A stretch of 36,643 nt of DNA from JARRQJ01 sp037381915 (GCA_037381915.1 JARRQJ010000031.1:1-36643), one strand, 5' to 3'. Counted from the stretch's first letter, positions 15,212-24,248 are shown. A program made the numbers and translations. The notes: generated from the letters alone by a model not told the origin.

Positions 15212-15857
15212 GGGATCTCGTCTTTGTGGTTGCCGGGGCCGGAGCGAACAGCGCGTCGCGGTGACCGGAAAAGTATTTTAAGCTGTTATGCACGGCCTTG
15301 ACCACCGCGCGGGGGGTGATGGTGGCGCCGGTGAACTGATCGAATACCCCACCGTCCTTTTTCACGTGCCATTCCTTGGCGTCGAGATCGGACAGCGAAT
15401 GGCCATTGAAGCTGGTAATCCAGTTGGATTTTTGAATCTCGATAGTATCCCCCAGGCCCGGGGTTTCCTGATTATTCAACACGCGCACCCCCATTATCGA
15501 GCCGTTATAGGCGATGGCCACCAGCAACTTGATGGCGCCGCCGTAGCCGTCGGGGGCTACCGGTTCCATGGCCACCGCCACCGGCTTGCCGTCTTTGCGG
15601 GCGCGATAGACCGGGACCGGATCGCGGCTGCCGAGCAGCTGCGGTGACGACACTGAGATGGTGTCGCTGTAGGGATCGTTGTCGTAGTGCGACGGCGGGA
15701 TCAGGGCCTGAATGCTGCGCAACACGAATTTCCGTTGCTGGGCGGCGATGCGATCCGCGGTATTGTCGAAGGTGAAGGCGATCAGGGCAGTGCCGGCGAC
15801 GGCGAACAGGCCCAACAGCACGCCGGTTCTCAACATGTGTCCGGCCAGTCGCTTCAT
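15204..15857 (-). CDS. rnfG: Rnf electron transport complex subunit G (covalent FMN)
   Basis: 217 residues from the ATG at 15857, which overlaps the rnfD stop as ATGA; the frame runs open upstream only as a shadow of rnfD. One N-terminal membrane helix (about 10-29) anchors a periplasmic FMN-binding domain. The flavinylation motif D173-Q-F-T-G-A-T179 predicts FMN bonded to T179. The TPGLGD (132-137) and VVKAVHNS blocks are typical. An ApbE flavin transferase would be needed but is not in this window. Confidence 0.96.
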   Translation of the reverse strand: MKRLAGHMLRTGVLLGLFAVAGTALIAFTFDNTADRIAAQQRKFVLRSIQALIPPSHYDNDPYSDTISVSSPQLLGSRDPVPVYRARKDGKPVAVAMEPVAPDGYGGAIKLLVAIAYNGSIMGVRVLNNQETPGLGDTIEIQKSNWITSFNGHSLSDLDAKEWHVKKDGGVFDQFTGATITPRAVVKAVHNSLKYFSGHRDALFAPAPATTKTRSHG

Positions 15858-16894
15858 CGGTCCTTGCCGTGGCCGAACACCCGCGGTTGGGTGTAGTAAT
15901 CGATGGTGGGCGCGGCGATGTTCATCAGCAATACCGCGAAGGCCACGCCGTCCGGATAACCGCCCCAGGTGCGGATGATGTATATCAAGACGCCGATGCC
16001 CGCGCCGTAGTACAGGCGTCCCCGCGGTGTGGTGGAGGCTGTGACCGGATCGGTGGCGATGAAAAAGGCCCCAAGCATGGTGGCGCCGCCGAACAGATGA
16101 AACAGCGGCGAGGTATGCAGCGCCGGATCGGCGGCGTAAAAGATCAGGGCCATGGCCGCCAGCGCCGCCAGCATGGCCGCGGGGATGTGCCAACTGATCA
16201 GCCGTTTGTAGATCATCCATATCCCGCCGGCGAGGAAGGCGAGATTGACCGCCTCCCAGCCCTTGCCGCCGAAGGCGCCGAACACCTGGCCGCTGCCGAG
16301 AATCTGTCCCACGCTGTGATGCAGCTTCAACTGGGTGCGCACCGTATCCAGGGGCGTGGCCATGCTTACCGCGTCGATACTCAAACCGTGGGGCAATGCG
16401 CCGGTGAAGATCGCCCGCAGGGTTTCCACCCAGCCCAGGGGGTGTTGGTCGATGCTGAGGGGTGGCAGCCAAGCAGTCATCTCGCGTGGGAAGGAGATCA
16501 ATAACATCACATAACCGAGCATGGCGGGATTGAAGGGGTTGTAACCCAGTCCGCCGAACAGCTGCTTGCCGATGATAATGGAGAACAACACCCCGAGCGT
16601 CGTCAGCCACCACGGCAGCAAGGGCGGCAGGGATACGGCGAGCAGCATGGCGGTGATCACGGCGCTGCCGTCGCCGAGGAAGGGCGCGAGGGGGCGGTTG
16701 CGCAGCTTGAGCATCAGCGCCTCGCCGGCGAGGGCGACGCCGACGGCCAGGACGATATTGATGATCACCCCCGGACCGAAGAACCACAGGCAGGCCGCGA
16801 TGCCCGGTATCATGGCCAGCGCCACCCGCAGCATGATGTGCGGGACGCTAATGCGAGCATGGCCGTGGGGTGAACTGGGTGTCTGCAGTGGCAT
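15854..16894 (-). CDS. rnfD: Rnf electron transport complex subunit D (covalent FMN)
   Basis: 346 residues, about nine to ten membrane helices. The flavinylation motif D174-A-V-S-M-A-T180 predicts FMN on T180. The conserved GGLGYNPFNPAMLGYVMLLISFP block and the GAFFIATDPVTAS segment are intact. It starts about 156 bp after rnfC, the only large gap in the operon; that gap holds a small inverted-repeat element (16935-16981). Downstream it overlaps rnfG by 4 nt. Confidence 0.96.
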   Translation of the reverse strand: MPLQTPSSPHGHARISVPHIMLRVALAMIPGIAACLWFFGPGVIINIVLAVGVALAGEALMLKLRNRPLAPFLGDGSAVITAMLLAVSLPPLLPWWLTTLGVLFSIIIGKQLFGGLGYNPFNPAMLGYVMLLISFPREMTAWLPPLSIDQHPLGWVETLRAIFTGALPHGLSIDAVSMATPLDTVRTQLKLHHSVGQILGSGQVFGAFGGKGWEAVNLAFLAGGIWMIYKRLISWHIPAAMLAALAAMALIFYAADPALHTSPLFHLFGGATMLGAFFIATDPVTASTTPRGRLYYGAGIGVLIYIIRTWGGYPDGVAFAVLLMNIAAPTIDYYTQPRVFGHGKDR

Positions 16895-16934
16895 GAGTTA
16901 GCTGGTGGTCTTGATGTTCTTGATTCTATCGATG

Positions 16935-16981
16935 CCGTCAGCCCGGCGGATACCCAAAAGGGCACAAGAGCCGGGATGACG
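16935..16981. repeat. short CGTCA...TGACG element between rnfC and rnfD
   Basis: CCGTCAGCCCGGC (16935-16947) and GCCGGGATGACG (16970-16981) are inverted repeats around a 22-bp centre. It looks like a shortened member of the family at 13712-13785 and 20012-20118. In RNA it would form a stable hairpin in the middle of the rnf transcript. Confidence 0.6.
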
Positions 16982-17050
16982 ATAGTCAGATTGTCTCAGT
17001 AACTTGTTTTATCCCTATTTGCGTCCTATGCATCATTGCGCTGAATTGCA

Positions 17051-18619
17051 TTATTCAGAGGTTTCGTCCTTGGTAGTTTCACCCTCCCCTTCGCGCTTGG
17101 CGCGCGCCCGTTCCAGCGCAGCCAGTATCGCCGCCTTTTTCTCCGATTTGTCCGCGCCGGTCTGGTCCGCGGCGGGTTGCTGCAGCTCGCCCTTTTTCTT
17201 ACGCAGCCGCGAGCCGCGTTCGGCCTTTTCCCGTTCCAGGCGCAGTTGCCGGAAATCGTGGCGCTTGCGCGCCAGTTCGGCCTTTTCCTTCTCCCGTTCC
17301 TGGGCCCAGATCTCGGCCTTGGCGAAGCGAAAGTACTGCACCAGAGGGATATGGCTGGGGCACACGTAGGAGCAGCAACCGCATTCGATGCAATCGAACA
17401 GATTGTATTCCTGGATGCGGTGAAACTCCTTGGCATGGGCGTACCAGTAGAGTTGTTGCGGCAGCAGCCTGGCCGGACAGGCGTCCATGCAGGCGCCGCA
17501 GCGGATACAGGGCATGGCCGCTTGCGCGGCGGGCATGGCGGTCGGCGTCGCGGCCAGGATGCAATTGACGGTCTTGACCACCGGGGCGTTGACCGTGTGC
17601 AGAGCAAAGCCCATCATCGGACCGCCGATAATGATGCGATCGGTCGCGCCGAGGTCCGCGTTGCACTCCTGCAGCAGGTCCAGCACCGAGGTGCCGAACA
17701 AAACTTCCAGATTGCAGGGCCGTTTCACCGCGTCGCCGGTGACGGTGACATAGCGGGAGATGAGCGGCTCGCCGTGTTCGATGGCGCGGTACACCGCATA
17801 GGCGGTGCCCACGTTGTGCATGACGATGCCGACGTGGAGGGGCAGGCCGTTGCTTGGCACCTCCTTGCCGGTCACCACTTTAATCAGCTGCTTTTCGCTG
17901 CCCTGCGGGTAGAGGGTGGGCAGCAGGGCGACGCGCACCCCTTCTTCGCCGGCCGCGGCCTGGCACATGATCTCGTAGGCCTCCGGCTTGTTGTCTTCGA
18001 TGGCGATGATGCAGTCGCGGGCGTGGAGGGCATGGCGCATGATACGCAGCCCGGCGATGATCTCCCGCGGCCGTTCGCGTATCAGGCGGTCGTCGCAGGT
18101 GATGTAGGGTTCGCATTCAACACCGTTGAGGATCAGGGTGTCGATGTGTCTGTCGGTGCCCGGATTTAACTTGATGAAGGAAGGAAAGCCCGCGCCGCCC
18201 AGGCCGACGATGCCCGCCTCGCGAATCATATTGCGCAGGTGGCTGGGATCGATTTGCGTATAGTCCTGCGGTGCCGGTCGTTCCCCCCAGCGGTCCTCGC
18301 CGTCGCAGTCGAGGACGATGCAGGGTGCGCTCAGGCCCGAGGGATGGGCGACCGGGTAATCGGCGATGTCGCTGATGGTGCCCGAGGTGGGAGCATGGAG
18401 CGCGGCGCTCACATAGCCGCTGGCGTGGGCGACCAACTGACCTTTTAAAACCCGTTCGCCGATCTGCACCGCCGGTTTTGCCGCCTCGCCGATGTGCTGA
18501 TGCAGGGGAAGGATCAGGCGTTTGGGCAGGCGCGCGGGACGGGTCGGCTCGCGGCTGGACTCGTCCTTGTGCTGTGGTGGGTGTACGCCGCCGTTGAAGG
18601 TCCACAGCGGTGCGCTCAC
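17051..18619 (-). CDS. rnfC: Rnf electron transport complex subunit C
   Basis: 522 residues if it starts at the GTG at 18619, which overlaps the rnfB stop as GTGA; the frame stays open far upstream but only as a shadow of rnfB. The start region (WTFNGGVHPPQHK) is family-typical. An NADH/FMN-binding region includes GLGGAGFPSF (139-148). Two [4Fe-4S] clusters are bound by C371, C374, C377, C381 and C410, C413, C416, C420. The C-terminal tail (about 430-522) is Lys/Glu/Arg-rich, probably coiled-coil, and shorter than the repeat-rich tail of E. coli RsxC. It acts as the NADH/ferredoxin-side subunit on the cytoplasmic face. Confidence 0.95.
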   Translation of the reverse strand: MSAPLWTFNGGVHPPQHKDESSREPTRPARLPKRLILPLHQHIGEAAKPAVQIGERVLKGQLVAHASGYVSAALHAPTSGTISDIADYPVAHPSGLSAPCIVLDCDGEDRWGERPAPQDYTQIDPSHLRNMIREAGIVGLGGAGFPSFIKLNPGTDRHIDTLILNGVECEPYITCDDRLIRERPREIIAGLRIMRHALHARDCIIAIEDNKPEAYEIMCQAAAGEEGVRVALLPTLYPQGSEKQLIKVVTGKEVPSNGLPLHVGIVMHNVGTAYAVYRAIEHGEPLISRYVTVTGDAVKRPCNLEVLFGTSVLDLLQECNADLGATDRIIIGGPMMGFALHTVNAPVVKTVNCILAATPTAMPAAQAAMPCIRCGACMDACPARLLPQQLYWYAHAKEFHRIQEYNLFDCIECGCCSYVCPSHIPLVQYFRFAKAEIWAQEREKEKAELARKRHDFRQLRLEREKAERGSRLRKKKGELQQPAADQTGADKSEKKAAILAALERARAKREGEGETTKDETSE

Positions 18620-19194
18620 GCCTGGCGTCTCTGCTGGGTAAGTTGACCGGCACCGGCCTGTTCTTCGGGTGACGGCCACTTCCAGGAATCGATGCCCTGT
18701 TTGACCGGGATCATGGTGATGCAGTCCACCGGGCAGGGTGGCACGCACAGCTCGCAGCCGGTGCATTCCTGGGCGATGACGGTGTGCATCTGCTTGGCCG
18801 CGCCGAGAATAGCATCCACCGGACACGCCTGGATGCACAGGGTGCAGCCGATGCAGGTGTCTTCGTCGATGACGGCCACGGTGGCTTCGAGTTTTTCCTC
18901 GCCGTGTTCGGCGCTGAGCGGCTTGGGCTCCACGCCCAGCAATTCGGCCAGGGCGCGGATGCCCGCCTCGCCGCCCGGCGGGCACTGGTTGATGTCCGCC
19001 TCGCCGGCGGCGATGGCCTCGGCATAAGGCCGGCAGCCGGGGAAACCGCACTGCCCGCACTGGGTCTGAGGCAGCACTGCGTCGATGTTGTCCACCAGCG
19101 GATCGCCTTCCACCTTGAAGCGGACGGCGGCGAAGCCCAGCACCAGTCCGAAGACGAGCGCCAGCACCGCCAGTGCGATGATCGCTTCGAGCAT
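18616..19194 (-). CDS. rnfB: Rnf electron transport complex subunit B (Fe-S protein)
   Basis: 192 residues. An N-terminal membrane helix (about 2-24) is followed by the four-cysteine domain CGQCGFPGCRPYAEAI plus a later Cys in NQCPPGG. Two ferredoxin-type [4Fe-4S] motifs follow: CIGCTLCIQACPVDAI (about 114-129) and CTGCELCVPPCPVDCI. It receives electrons from reduced ferredoxin and passes them into the complex. It starts 5 nt after rnfA. Confidence 0.97.
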   Translation of the reverse strand: MLEAIIALAVLALVFGLVLGFAAVRFKVEGDPLVDNIDAVLPQTQCGQCGFPGCRPYAEAIAAGEADINQCPPGGEAGIRALAELLGVEPKPLSAEHGEEKLEATVAVIDEDTCIGCTLCIQACPVDAILGAAKQMHTVIAQECTGCELCVPPCPVDCITMIPVKQGIDSWKWPSPEEQAGAGQLTQQRRQA

Positions 19195-19199
19195 GGCGC

Positions 19200-19781
19200 C
19201 TATCCCTTCACCAGGCCGGAGAAACCCATGAAGGCCATGGACATGAGGCCCGCGGTGATCAGGCCGATGGCGGGACCGCGAAAGGGCACGGGGACGTCGG
19301 CGGCGGCGATGCGCTCACGCATGGCGGCGAACAGGATTAACACCAGAGAGAAACCGATGGAGGCGCCGAAGCCGTACACCGCCGATTGCAGGAAGCTGTG
19401 CTGTTCCTGGACGTTGAGCAGGGCCACGCCCAGCACTGCGCAGTTGGTGGTAATCAGCGGCAGATAGATGCCCAATACCTGATAGAGCAGCGGACTGCTC
19501 TTGCGGATCACCATCTCGGTGAACTGCACCACCACCGCGATTACCAGGATGAAGGTGATGGTGCGCAGGTATTCCAGGTGCAACGGCGCCAGCAGATACT
19601 GGTTGGCCAGGTAGCTGGACACCGACGACAGGGTCAGGACGAAGGTGGTGGCCAGCGCCATGCCGGTGGCGGTCTCCAGCTTGCGCGACACGCCCATGAA
19701 GGGACACAGCCCGAGGAACTTCACCAGCACGAAGTTGTTCACCAGGACGGTGCTGACCAGCAATAAGGCGTACTCAGTCAT
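19200..19781 (-). CDS. rnfA: Rnf electron transport complex subunit A
   Basis: 193 residues, six membrane helices, homologous to RnfE. It opens with VLVNNFVLVKFLGLCPFMGVSRKLETATGM and has LGIYLPLITTNCAVLG in the middle, with both intramembrane cysteines of the A/E pair. It is the first gene of rnfABCDG E-nth, with an AAGAGAG-like ribosome site. The 378 bp upstream (19782-20159) hold only a 107-bp inverted-repeat element and AT-richer sequence where the operon promoter must lie. Confidence 0.97.
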   Translation of the reverse strand: MTEYALLLVSTVLVNNFVLVKFLGLCPFMGVSRKLETATGMALATTFVLTLSSVSSYLANQYLLAPLHLEYLRTITFILVIAVVVQFTEMVIRKSSPLLYQVLGIYLPLITTNCAVLGVALLNVQEQHSFLQSAVYGFGASIGFSLVLILFAAMRERIAAADVPVPFRGPAIGLITAGLMSMAFMGFSGLVKG

Positions 19782-20011
19782 GGGTGCTCTCTTGCTCTCG
19801 AGGACGTCGCTTGTGGCAACGGGGCGCGCCGCAACAGCGGGTCCCGCCGTGGAAACCCGCTATTGTAACCCTTTTGCCCGCTAGGTTGATGTTGTGGTTA
19901 AAAATTTTCCAGGGCGACATGATAATGGTTCAACCATGCCGCTTGCGAATATCGGTTTCTTATAACCTAAGACGGTGTTGTTATTTAGGAACGGTAAATG
20001 ATTCTTTATGA

Positions 20012-20118
20012 CGTCATTCCGGCGTATACGCTGGAGGACACAAGCGCCACAGTCCAGTAACTCTCTGAATTAAAGGCACTGGATTCCGGATCTCCACTAC
20101 GCTGCGTCCGGCATGACG
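20012..20118. repeat. CGTCA...TGACG inverted-repeat element (107 bp)
   Basis: The ends CGTCATTCCGGCG (20012-20024) and GTCCGGCATGACG (20106-20118) are inverted repeats. The inside has CTGGATTCCGGATCTCC and further partial repeats. It lies between rnfA and metG, which point away from each other's far ends on the same strand. It belongs with the elements at 13712-13785 and 16935-16981. Confidence 0.7.
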
Positions 20119-20159
20119 AATCACTCTGAGTTACGGGGGGGCGGCTTTCGCCAAGGCGC

Positions 20160-22253
20160 TTATTTCACTTTCATGCCCGGCTGTGCGCCGCTGTCGGGGC
20201 TGAGCAGCCAGATCTCCTTGCCGCCGGGGCCGGCGGCCAGCACCATGCCCTCAGAGAGGCCGAACTTCATCTTGCGCGGCGCCAGGTTGGCCACCACCAC
20301 AGTGAGCCGGTCGTGCAGTTGTTCCGGATCGTAGGCGGCCTTGATCCCGGCGAACACGGTACGCGGCTGGTCTTCGCCGATATCCAGGGTGAGCTTGAGC
20401 AGCTTGTCCGCGCCCTCCACATGTTCGGCGTTGACGATGCGGGCGATGCGCAGGTCGATCTTGGTGAAGTCGTCGATGGTGATGGTGGGGGCGATTTCCA
20501 TTTTTTTCTCCGTGTGGACTTGATGCTCGCCGTGGCGCTGGCGCGAGGGCGCCGGGGCGGGGGCCAGGCTCTCGCGATTGGCGGCGACCAGGGCCTCGAT
20601 CTGCTTGGGATCGATGCGGGTCATGAGGTGTTGGTATGCATTGATGCGTTCGGGTATGGCCTCGATGTCCTTCCAGATGAAGTCACGGTCCATGCCGAAA
20701 AATTCGCGGGCGACGCGGCTGCCAAGACCGGGCAATATCGGATTCAGCAAAATGGCTAACAGGCGGAATGACAATATGCATTTACTGCACACTGTTTGGA
20801 GTTCATCACGTTTGCCTGGGTCTTTAGCGAGCACCCAAGGCTGGTTCTTGTCGAAATATTCGTTGACGCCGTCGGCAATTTTCATGATCTGCCGCAGGGC
20901 TTCGGAATAATTCCGATTGTCGAACGCTTCCGCGATCAAGACAGCGTTTGAGCGCGCACTCCCCATATCATAAGTGTCGTTATGGAGTTTAAGCTCGCCC
21001 TCAAAATGCTTGGTGATGAAGTTCGCCGAGCGGCTTGCGATATTGACAAATTTGCCGACGATATCGCTGTTTACTCGTGCCACGAAATCATCGAAGCTGA
21101 GGTCGATGTCCTCCATGGTGCCGTTGAGCTTGGCGGCGAAGTAATAGCGCAGCCATTCCGGATTCAGGCCCTGCCTTAAATAACTCTCGGCGGTGATGAA
21201 GGTGCCGCGGGATTTGGACATCTTTGCGCCGTCTACGGTGAGAAAACCGTGGGCGGAGATCCTGGTCGGGGTGCGGTAGCCGGCCGCGTCCAGCATGGCC
21301 GGCCAGAACAGGGCGTGGAAATAGAGGATGTCCTTGCCGATGAAGTGATGCAGCTCCGTGCTGGAATCCGTTTTCCAATACTCGTCGAAGCTGGGCGGGA
21401 CTTCCTGCTCCCCTCTCCCTACGGGAGAGGGGGTGGGGGCGAGCTTGTCGCACAGGTTTTTGAAGCTGCCCATGTAACCGATGGGCGCGTCCAGCCACAC
21501 GTAGAAATATTTGTCTTCAGTGTCGGGGATCCTGAAACCGAAGTAGGGCGCATCGCGGGAGATGTCCCAGTCGCTGAGACCGGCCTCGAACCATTCGCCC
21601 ATCTTGTTGGCGGCCTCGGGCTGCAGGGTGCCGGAGCGGGTCCAATCCTCTAGAAAATCGGCCTTGGCGCCCAGTTTGAAAAAGTAGTGTTCTGAACGCT
21701 TGCGCACCGGCGTCGCGCCGGATACCGCGGAATAGGGATTGATGAGATCGGTGGGCGCATAGGTGGTGCCGCACACCTCGCAGGCGTCGCCGTACTGGTC
21801 CCGCGCGTGGCACTTGGGGCACTCGCCCTTGATGAAGCGGTCCGGCAGGAACATCTCCTTGACCGGGTCGTAGAACTGTTCGATGGTGCGCGCCTCGATC
21901 AGCCCGGCCTTATGGAGCTTGGTGTAGATGTCCTCGGCGTAATGGCGGGTCTCGTCGGAGTGAGTGGAATAGTAGTTGTCGAAACCGATATGGAAGCCGG
22001 CGAAGTCGCGCTGGTGTTCGCCGCCGATGCGCGCGATCAGCTGTTCCGGCGTGATCCCCTCTTTCTCGGCGCGCAGCATGATGGGCGTGCCGTGAGTGTC
22101 ATCGGCGCACACATAGTAGCAGGCGTGGCCCCGCATCTTCTGGAAACGCACCCAGATGTCGGTCTGGATGTATTCCACCATATGGCCGAGGTGAATGGGG
22201 CCGTTGGCGTAGGGCAGGGCGCTGGTGACCAGGATGTTTCGAGTCTTTTCCAT
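20160..22253 (-). CDS. metG: methionyl-tRNA synthetase
   Basis: 697 residues from the ATG at 22253 (MEKTRNILVTSALPYANG). It charges methionine onto tRNA-Met. HIGH-type H21-LG-H24, zinc-knuckle cysteines C145, C148, C158 and C161, and KMSKS at 344-348 are all present. A C-terminal tRNA-binding OB domain (about 590-697) gives the long dimeric form. Two oddities stand out. Residues 271-287 (LAPTPSPVGRGEQEVPP) sit between KNLCDK and FDEYW where E. coli has only about six residues, and they are encoded by a copy of the intergenic C-rich repeat. Residues of about 388-503 are encoded by DNA of roughly 50% GC against 65-70% around it. All catalytic motifs survive, so it should be functional. It is divergent from apbC. 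Confidence 0.96.
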   Translation of the reverse strand: MEKTRNILVTSALPYANGPIHLGHMVEYIQTDIWVRFQKMRGHACYYVCADDTHGTPIMLRAEKEGITPEQLIARIGGEHQRDFAGFHIGFDNYYSTHSDETRHYAEDIYTKLHKAGLIEARTIEQFYDPVKEMFLPDRFIKGECPKCHARDQYGDACEVCGTTYAPTDLINPYSAVSGATPVRKRSEHYFFKLGAKADFLEDWTRSGTLQPEAANKMGEWFEAGLSDWDISRDAPYFGFRIPDTEDKYFYVWLDAPIGYMGSFKNLCDKLAPTPSPVGRGEQEVPPSFDEYWKTDSSTELHHFIGKDILYFHALFWPAMLDAAGYRTPTRISAHGFLTVDGAKMSKSRGTFITAESYLRQGLNPEWLRYYFAAKLNGTMEDIDLSFDDFVARVNSDIVGKFVNIASRSANFITKHFEGELKLHNDTYDMGSARSNAVLIAEAFDNRNYSEALRQIMKIADGVNEYFDKNQPWVLAKDPGKRDELQTVCSKCILSFRLLAILLNPILPGLGSRVAREFFGMDRDFIWKDIEAIPERINAYQHLMTRIDPKQIEALVAANRESLAPAPAPSRQRHGEHQVHTEKKMEIAPTITIDDFTKIDLRIARIVNAEHVEGADKLLKLTLDIGEDQPRTVFAGIKAAYDPEQLHDRLTVVVANLAPRKMKFGLSEGMVLAAGPGGKEIWLLSPDSGAQPGMKVK
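21408..21443 (-). repeat. C-rich intergenic repeat inside the metG coding region
   Basis: On the minus strand this reads CTCGCCCCCACCCCCTCTCC followed by CGTAGGGAGAGGGGAG, a palindromic CCCTCTCCC-GTA-GGGAGAGGG unit with the flanking G/C tail of the intergenic family (compare 12416-12475). It is in frame and adds about twelve residues to the enzyme. Confidence 0.8.
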
Positions 22254-22447
22254 TGGGGATTCAACCGCTTTTACAAGTGTAAGGCATTGCGGGGCTGGGA
22301 TTATAGTACGTTGCGCCCCGAGTTCGAGCTTTTTTTGCGTCAAAAGCCGTGCCGGTCGCCCGGACCCGGCTTGAGAAGTCCAGAATTGTGTAAAATACCC
22401 CCCTTTCCCAGGAGGGTCATGCCCTCGTACAGCAGGCGGAATGCATT

Positions 22448-23539
22448 ATGGCAGAGATATCGCGGTTGCAGGTTGAGGTCGCGCTCAAAGGTTTTGTCGA
22501 TCCCTACATGAAGCAGGACCCGGTGACGGCCAAGGCGGTGAAGAATATCGCCGTGGCCGGCGGCGAGGTGACGGTGGACGTGGTGCTGGGGTATCCGGCC
22601 AAGGGCTATGCCGACGAGGTGGCCGCCGAACTCACCGGGCGGATCAAGGCAATCGACGGGGTGGGCGCGGCGACCGTCAACGTGTCCTGGGAGATTAGCA
22701 CTCACGCGGTGCAGAAGGGGGTGACGCCCCTCAAGCAGGTGAAGAACATCATCGCCGTGGCCTCGGGCAAGGGGGGCGTCGGCAAGTCCACCACCGCGGT
22801 CAATCTCGCCCTGGCCCTGGCGGCGGAGGGGGCACAGGTGGGCATCCTCGACGCCGACATCTACGGCCCCAGCCAGCCGCGCATGCTGGGTGTGCAGCAG
22901 CGGCCGGAGAGCCGGGACGGCAAGTCCATGCAGCCGGTCGAGGCCTACGGCCTGCAATCCATGTCCGTCGGCTATCTGATCGACGAAGAGGCCCCCATGA
23001 TCTGGCGCGGCCCCATGGTGACCCAGGCCCTGCAGCAGCTGATCACCGAGACCAATTGGCGCGACATCGATTATCTGGTGGTGGACCTGCCGCCCGGCAC
23101 GGGCGACGTTCAACTGACCCTGGCGCAGAAGATTCCGGTAAGCGGCGCGGTGATCGTGACCACGCCCCAGGACATCGCGCTCCTGGATGCACGCAAGGGA
23201 CTCAAGATGTTCGAAAAGGTGGAGGTACCGGTGCTGGGCATCGTGGAAAACATGAGCATCCACATCTGCAGCCAGTGCGGCCATGCGGAGCATATCTTCG
23301 GCTCCGGCGGGGGCGAGGCCATGGCCAAGCAATACGGCGTGCCCTTTCTCGGGGCCTTGCCTCTGGACATCCATATCCGCGAGGACGCCGACGGCGGCCG
23401 GCCCAGCGTGGTGGCGGATCCGGAGGGCGCGGCGGCCAAGATCTATCGCGATATCGCGCGGCGGGTGGCGGCGGCCCTGGCCCTGCGGGCGCGGGATTAT
23501 TCCCACAAGTTCCCGAACATCGTGATTCAAAATACCTGA
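22448..23539 (+). CDS. apbC: Mrp/ApbC-type iron-sulfur cluster carrier ATPase
   Basis: 363 residues. An N-terminal MIP18/DUF59 domain (about 6-80) precedes a P-loop ATPase with the deviant Walker A GKGGVGKST (107-115), the DADIYGPSQPRMLG block and VVDLPPGTGDVQLTL. C274-x-x-C277 (CSQC) is the cluster-bridging pair of the dimer. It carries and transfers [4Fe-4S] clusters to apo-proteins. It is divergent from metG, the common gammaproteobacterial pairing, across a 194-bp gap. That gap has TAAAAT at 22391-22396 and a GAGGG/CCCTC hairpin at 22413-22427 in the leader. Confidence 0.96.
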   Translation: MAEISRLQVEVALKGFVDPYMKQDPVTAKAVKNIAVAGGEVTVDVVLGYPAKGYADEVAAELTGRIKAIDGVGAATVNVSWEISTHAVQKGVTPLKQVKNIIAVASGKGGVGKSTTAVNLALALAAEGAQVGILDADIYGPSQPRMLGVQQRPESRDGKSMQPVEAYGLQSMSVGYLIDEEAPMIWRGPMVTQALQQLITETNWRDIDYLVVDLPPGTGDVQLTLAQKIPVSGAVIVTTPQDIALLDARKGLKMFEKVEVPVLGIVENMSIHICSQCGHAEHIFGSGGGEAMAKQYGVPFLGALPLDIHIREDADGGRPSVVADPEGAAAKIYRDIARRVAAALALRARDYSHKFPNIVIQNT

Positions 23540-23666
23540 AGGAAGAGATTGACCGCAACGACGCCGAGAGGGCAGGGGTGGGTGCGGCACGGATTCATTC
23601 ACGCAAGCCCCCCGGCATCGTTGCGGTGAGAACCGGCCATCTTTTACATCATTCAAAAGGTCTGTT

Positions 23667-24233
23667 ATGAGCATCAAGTCGGATAAGTGGATACGGCGCA
23701 TGGCGGAGCAGCACGGCATGATCGAGCCGTTCGAGGCGGGGCAGGTGAGGGAGATCGGCGGGGAGCGGGTAATTTCCTTCGGCACTTCCAGTTACGGCTA
23801 CGACATCCGTTGCGCCGACGAATTCAAGATCTTCACCAACATCAATTCGGCCATCGTCGATCCCAAGAATTTCGACGCCAACAGTTTCGTCGATCTCAAG
23901 TCGGACGTGTGCATCATCCCGCCCAACTCCTTCGCCCTGGCGCGTACCGTGGAGTACTTTCGTATCCCGCGCAGCGTGCTCACTATCTGCCTGGGCAAAT
24001 CCACCTACGCCCGCTGCGGAATCATCGTCAACGTCACGCCCCTGGAACCGGAATGGGAAGGCCATGTCACACTGGAGTTTTCCAACACCACGCCGTTGCC
24101 CGCCAAGATCTACGCCAACGAGGGCGTGGCGCAGGTGATCTTCCTGGAATCCGACGAGGTGTGCGGGACCTCTTACGGCGACCGCGCCGGCAAGTATCAG
24201 GGGCAGCGCGGCGTTACCCTGCCCAGGACCTGA
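23667..24233 (+). CDS. dcd: dCTP deaminase
   Basis: 188 residues. It deaminates dCTP to dUTP for thymidylate synthesis. The trimeric dUTPase-like fold shows GKSTYARCGI (S112, R116), the EPEWEGHVTLEFSN block with the likely catalytic E137, and AQVIFLES. It follows apbC by 127 bp in the same direction, an apbC-dcd arrangement common in gammaproteobacteria. No second nucleotide enzyme is adjacent. Confidence 0.97.
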   Translation: MSIKSDKWIRRMAEQHGMIEPFEAGQVREIGGERVISFGTSSYGYDIRCADEFKIFTNINSAIVDPKNFDANSFVDLKSDVCIIPPNSFALARTVEYFRIPRSVLTICLGKSTYARCGIIVNVTPLEPEWEGHVTLEFSNTTPLPAKIYANEGVAQVIFLESDEVCGTSYGDRAGKYQGQRGVTLPRT

Positions 24234-24248
24234 TCGGCTTAATTACCG

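Noticed and set aside
18620..19060. N-terminal extension of rnfC
   Set aside because: It overlaps rnfB completely. The GTG at 18619 with a GTGA overlap gives the normal RnfC start.
22340..23785. Minus-strand open frame of 481 codons
   Set aside because: It lies opposite apbC and dcd, both strongly supported by motifs. Its translation is rich in Gly/His/Arg/Leu without domain character, a high-GC antisense shadow.
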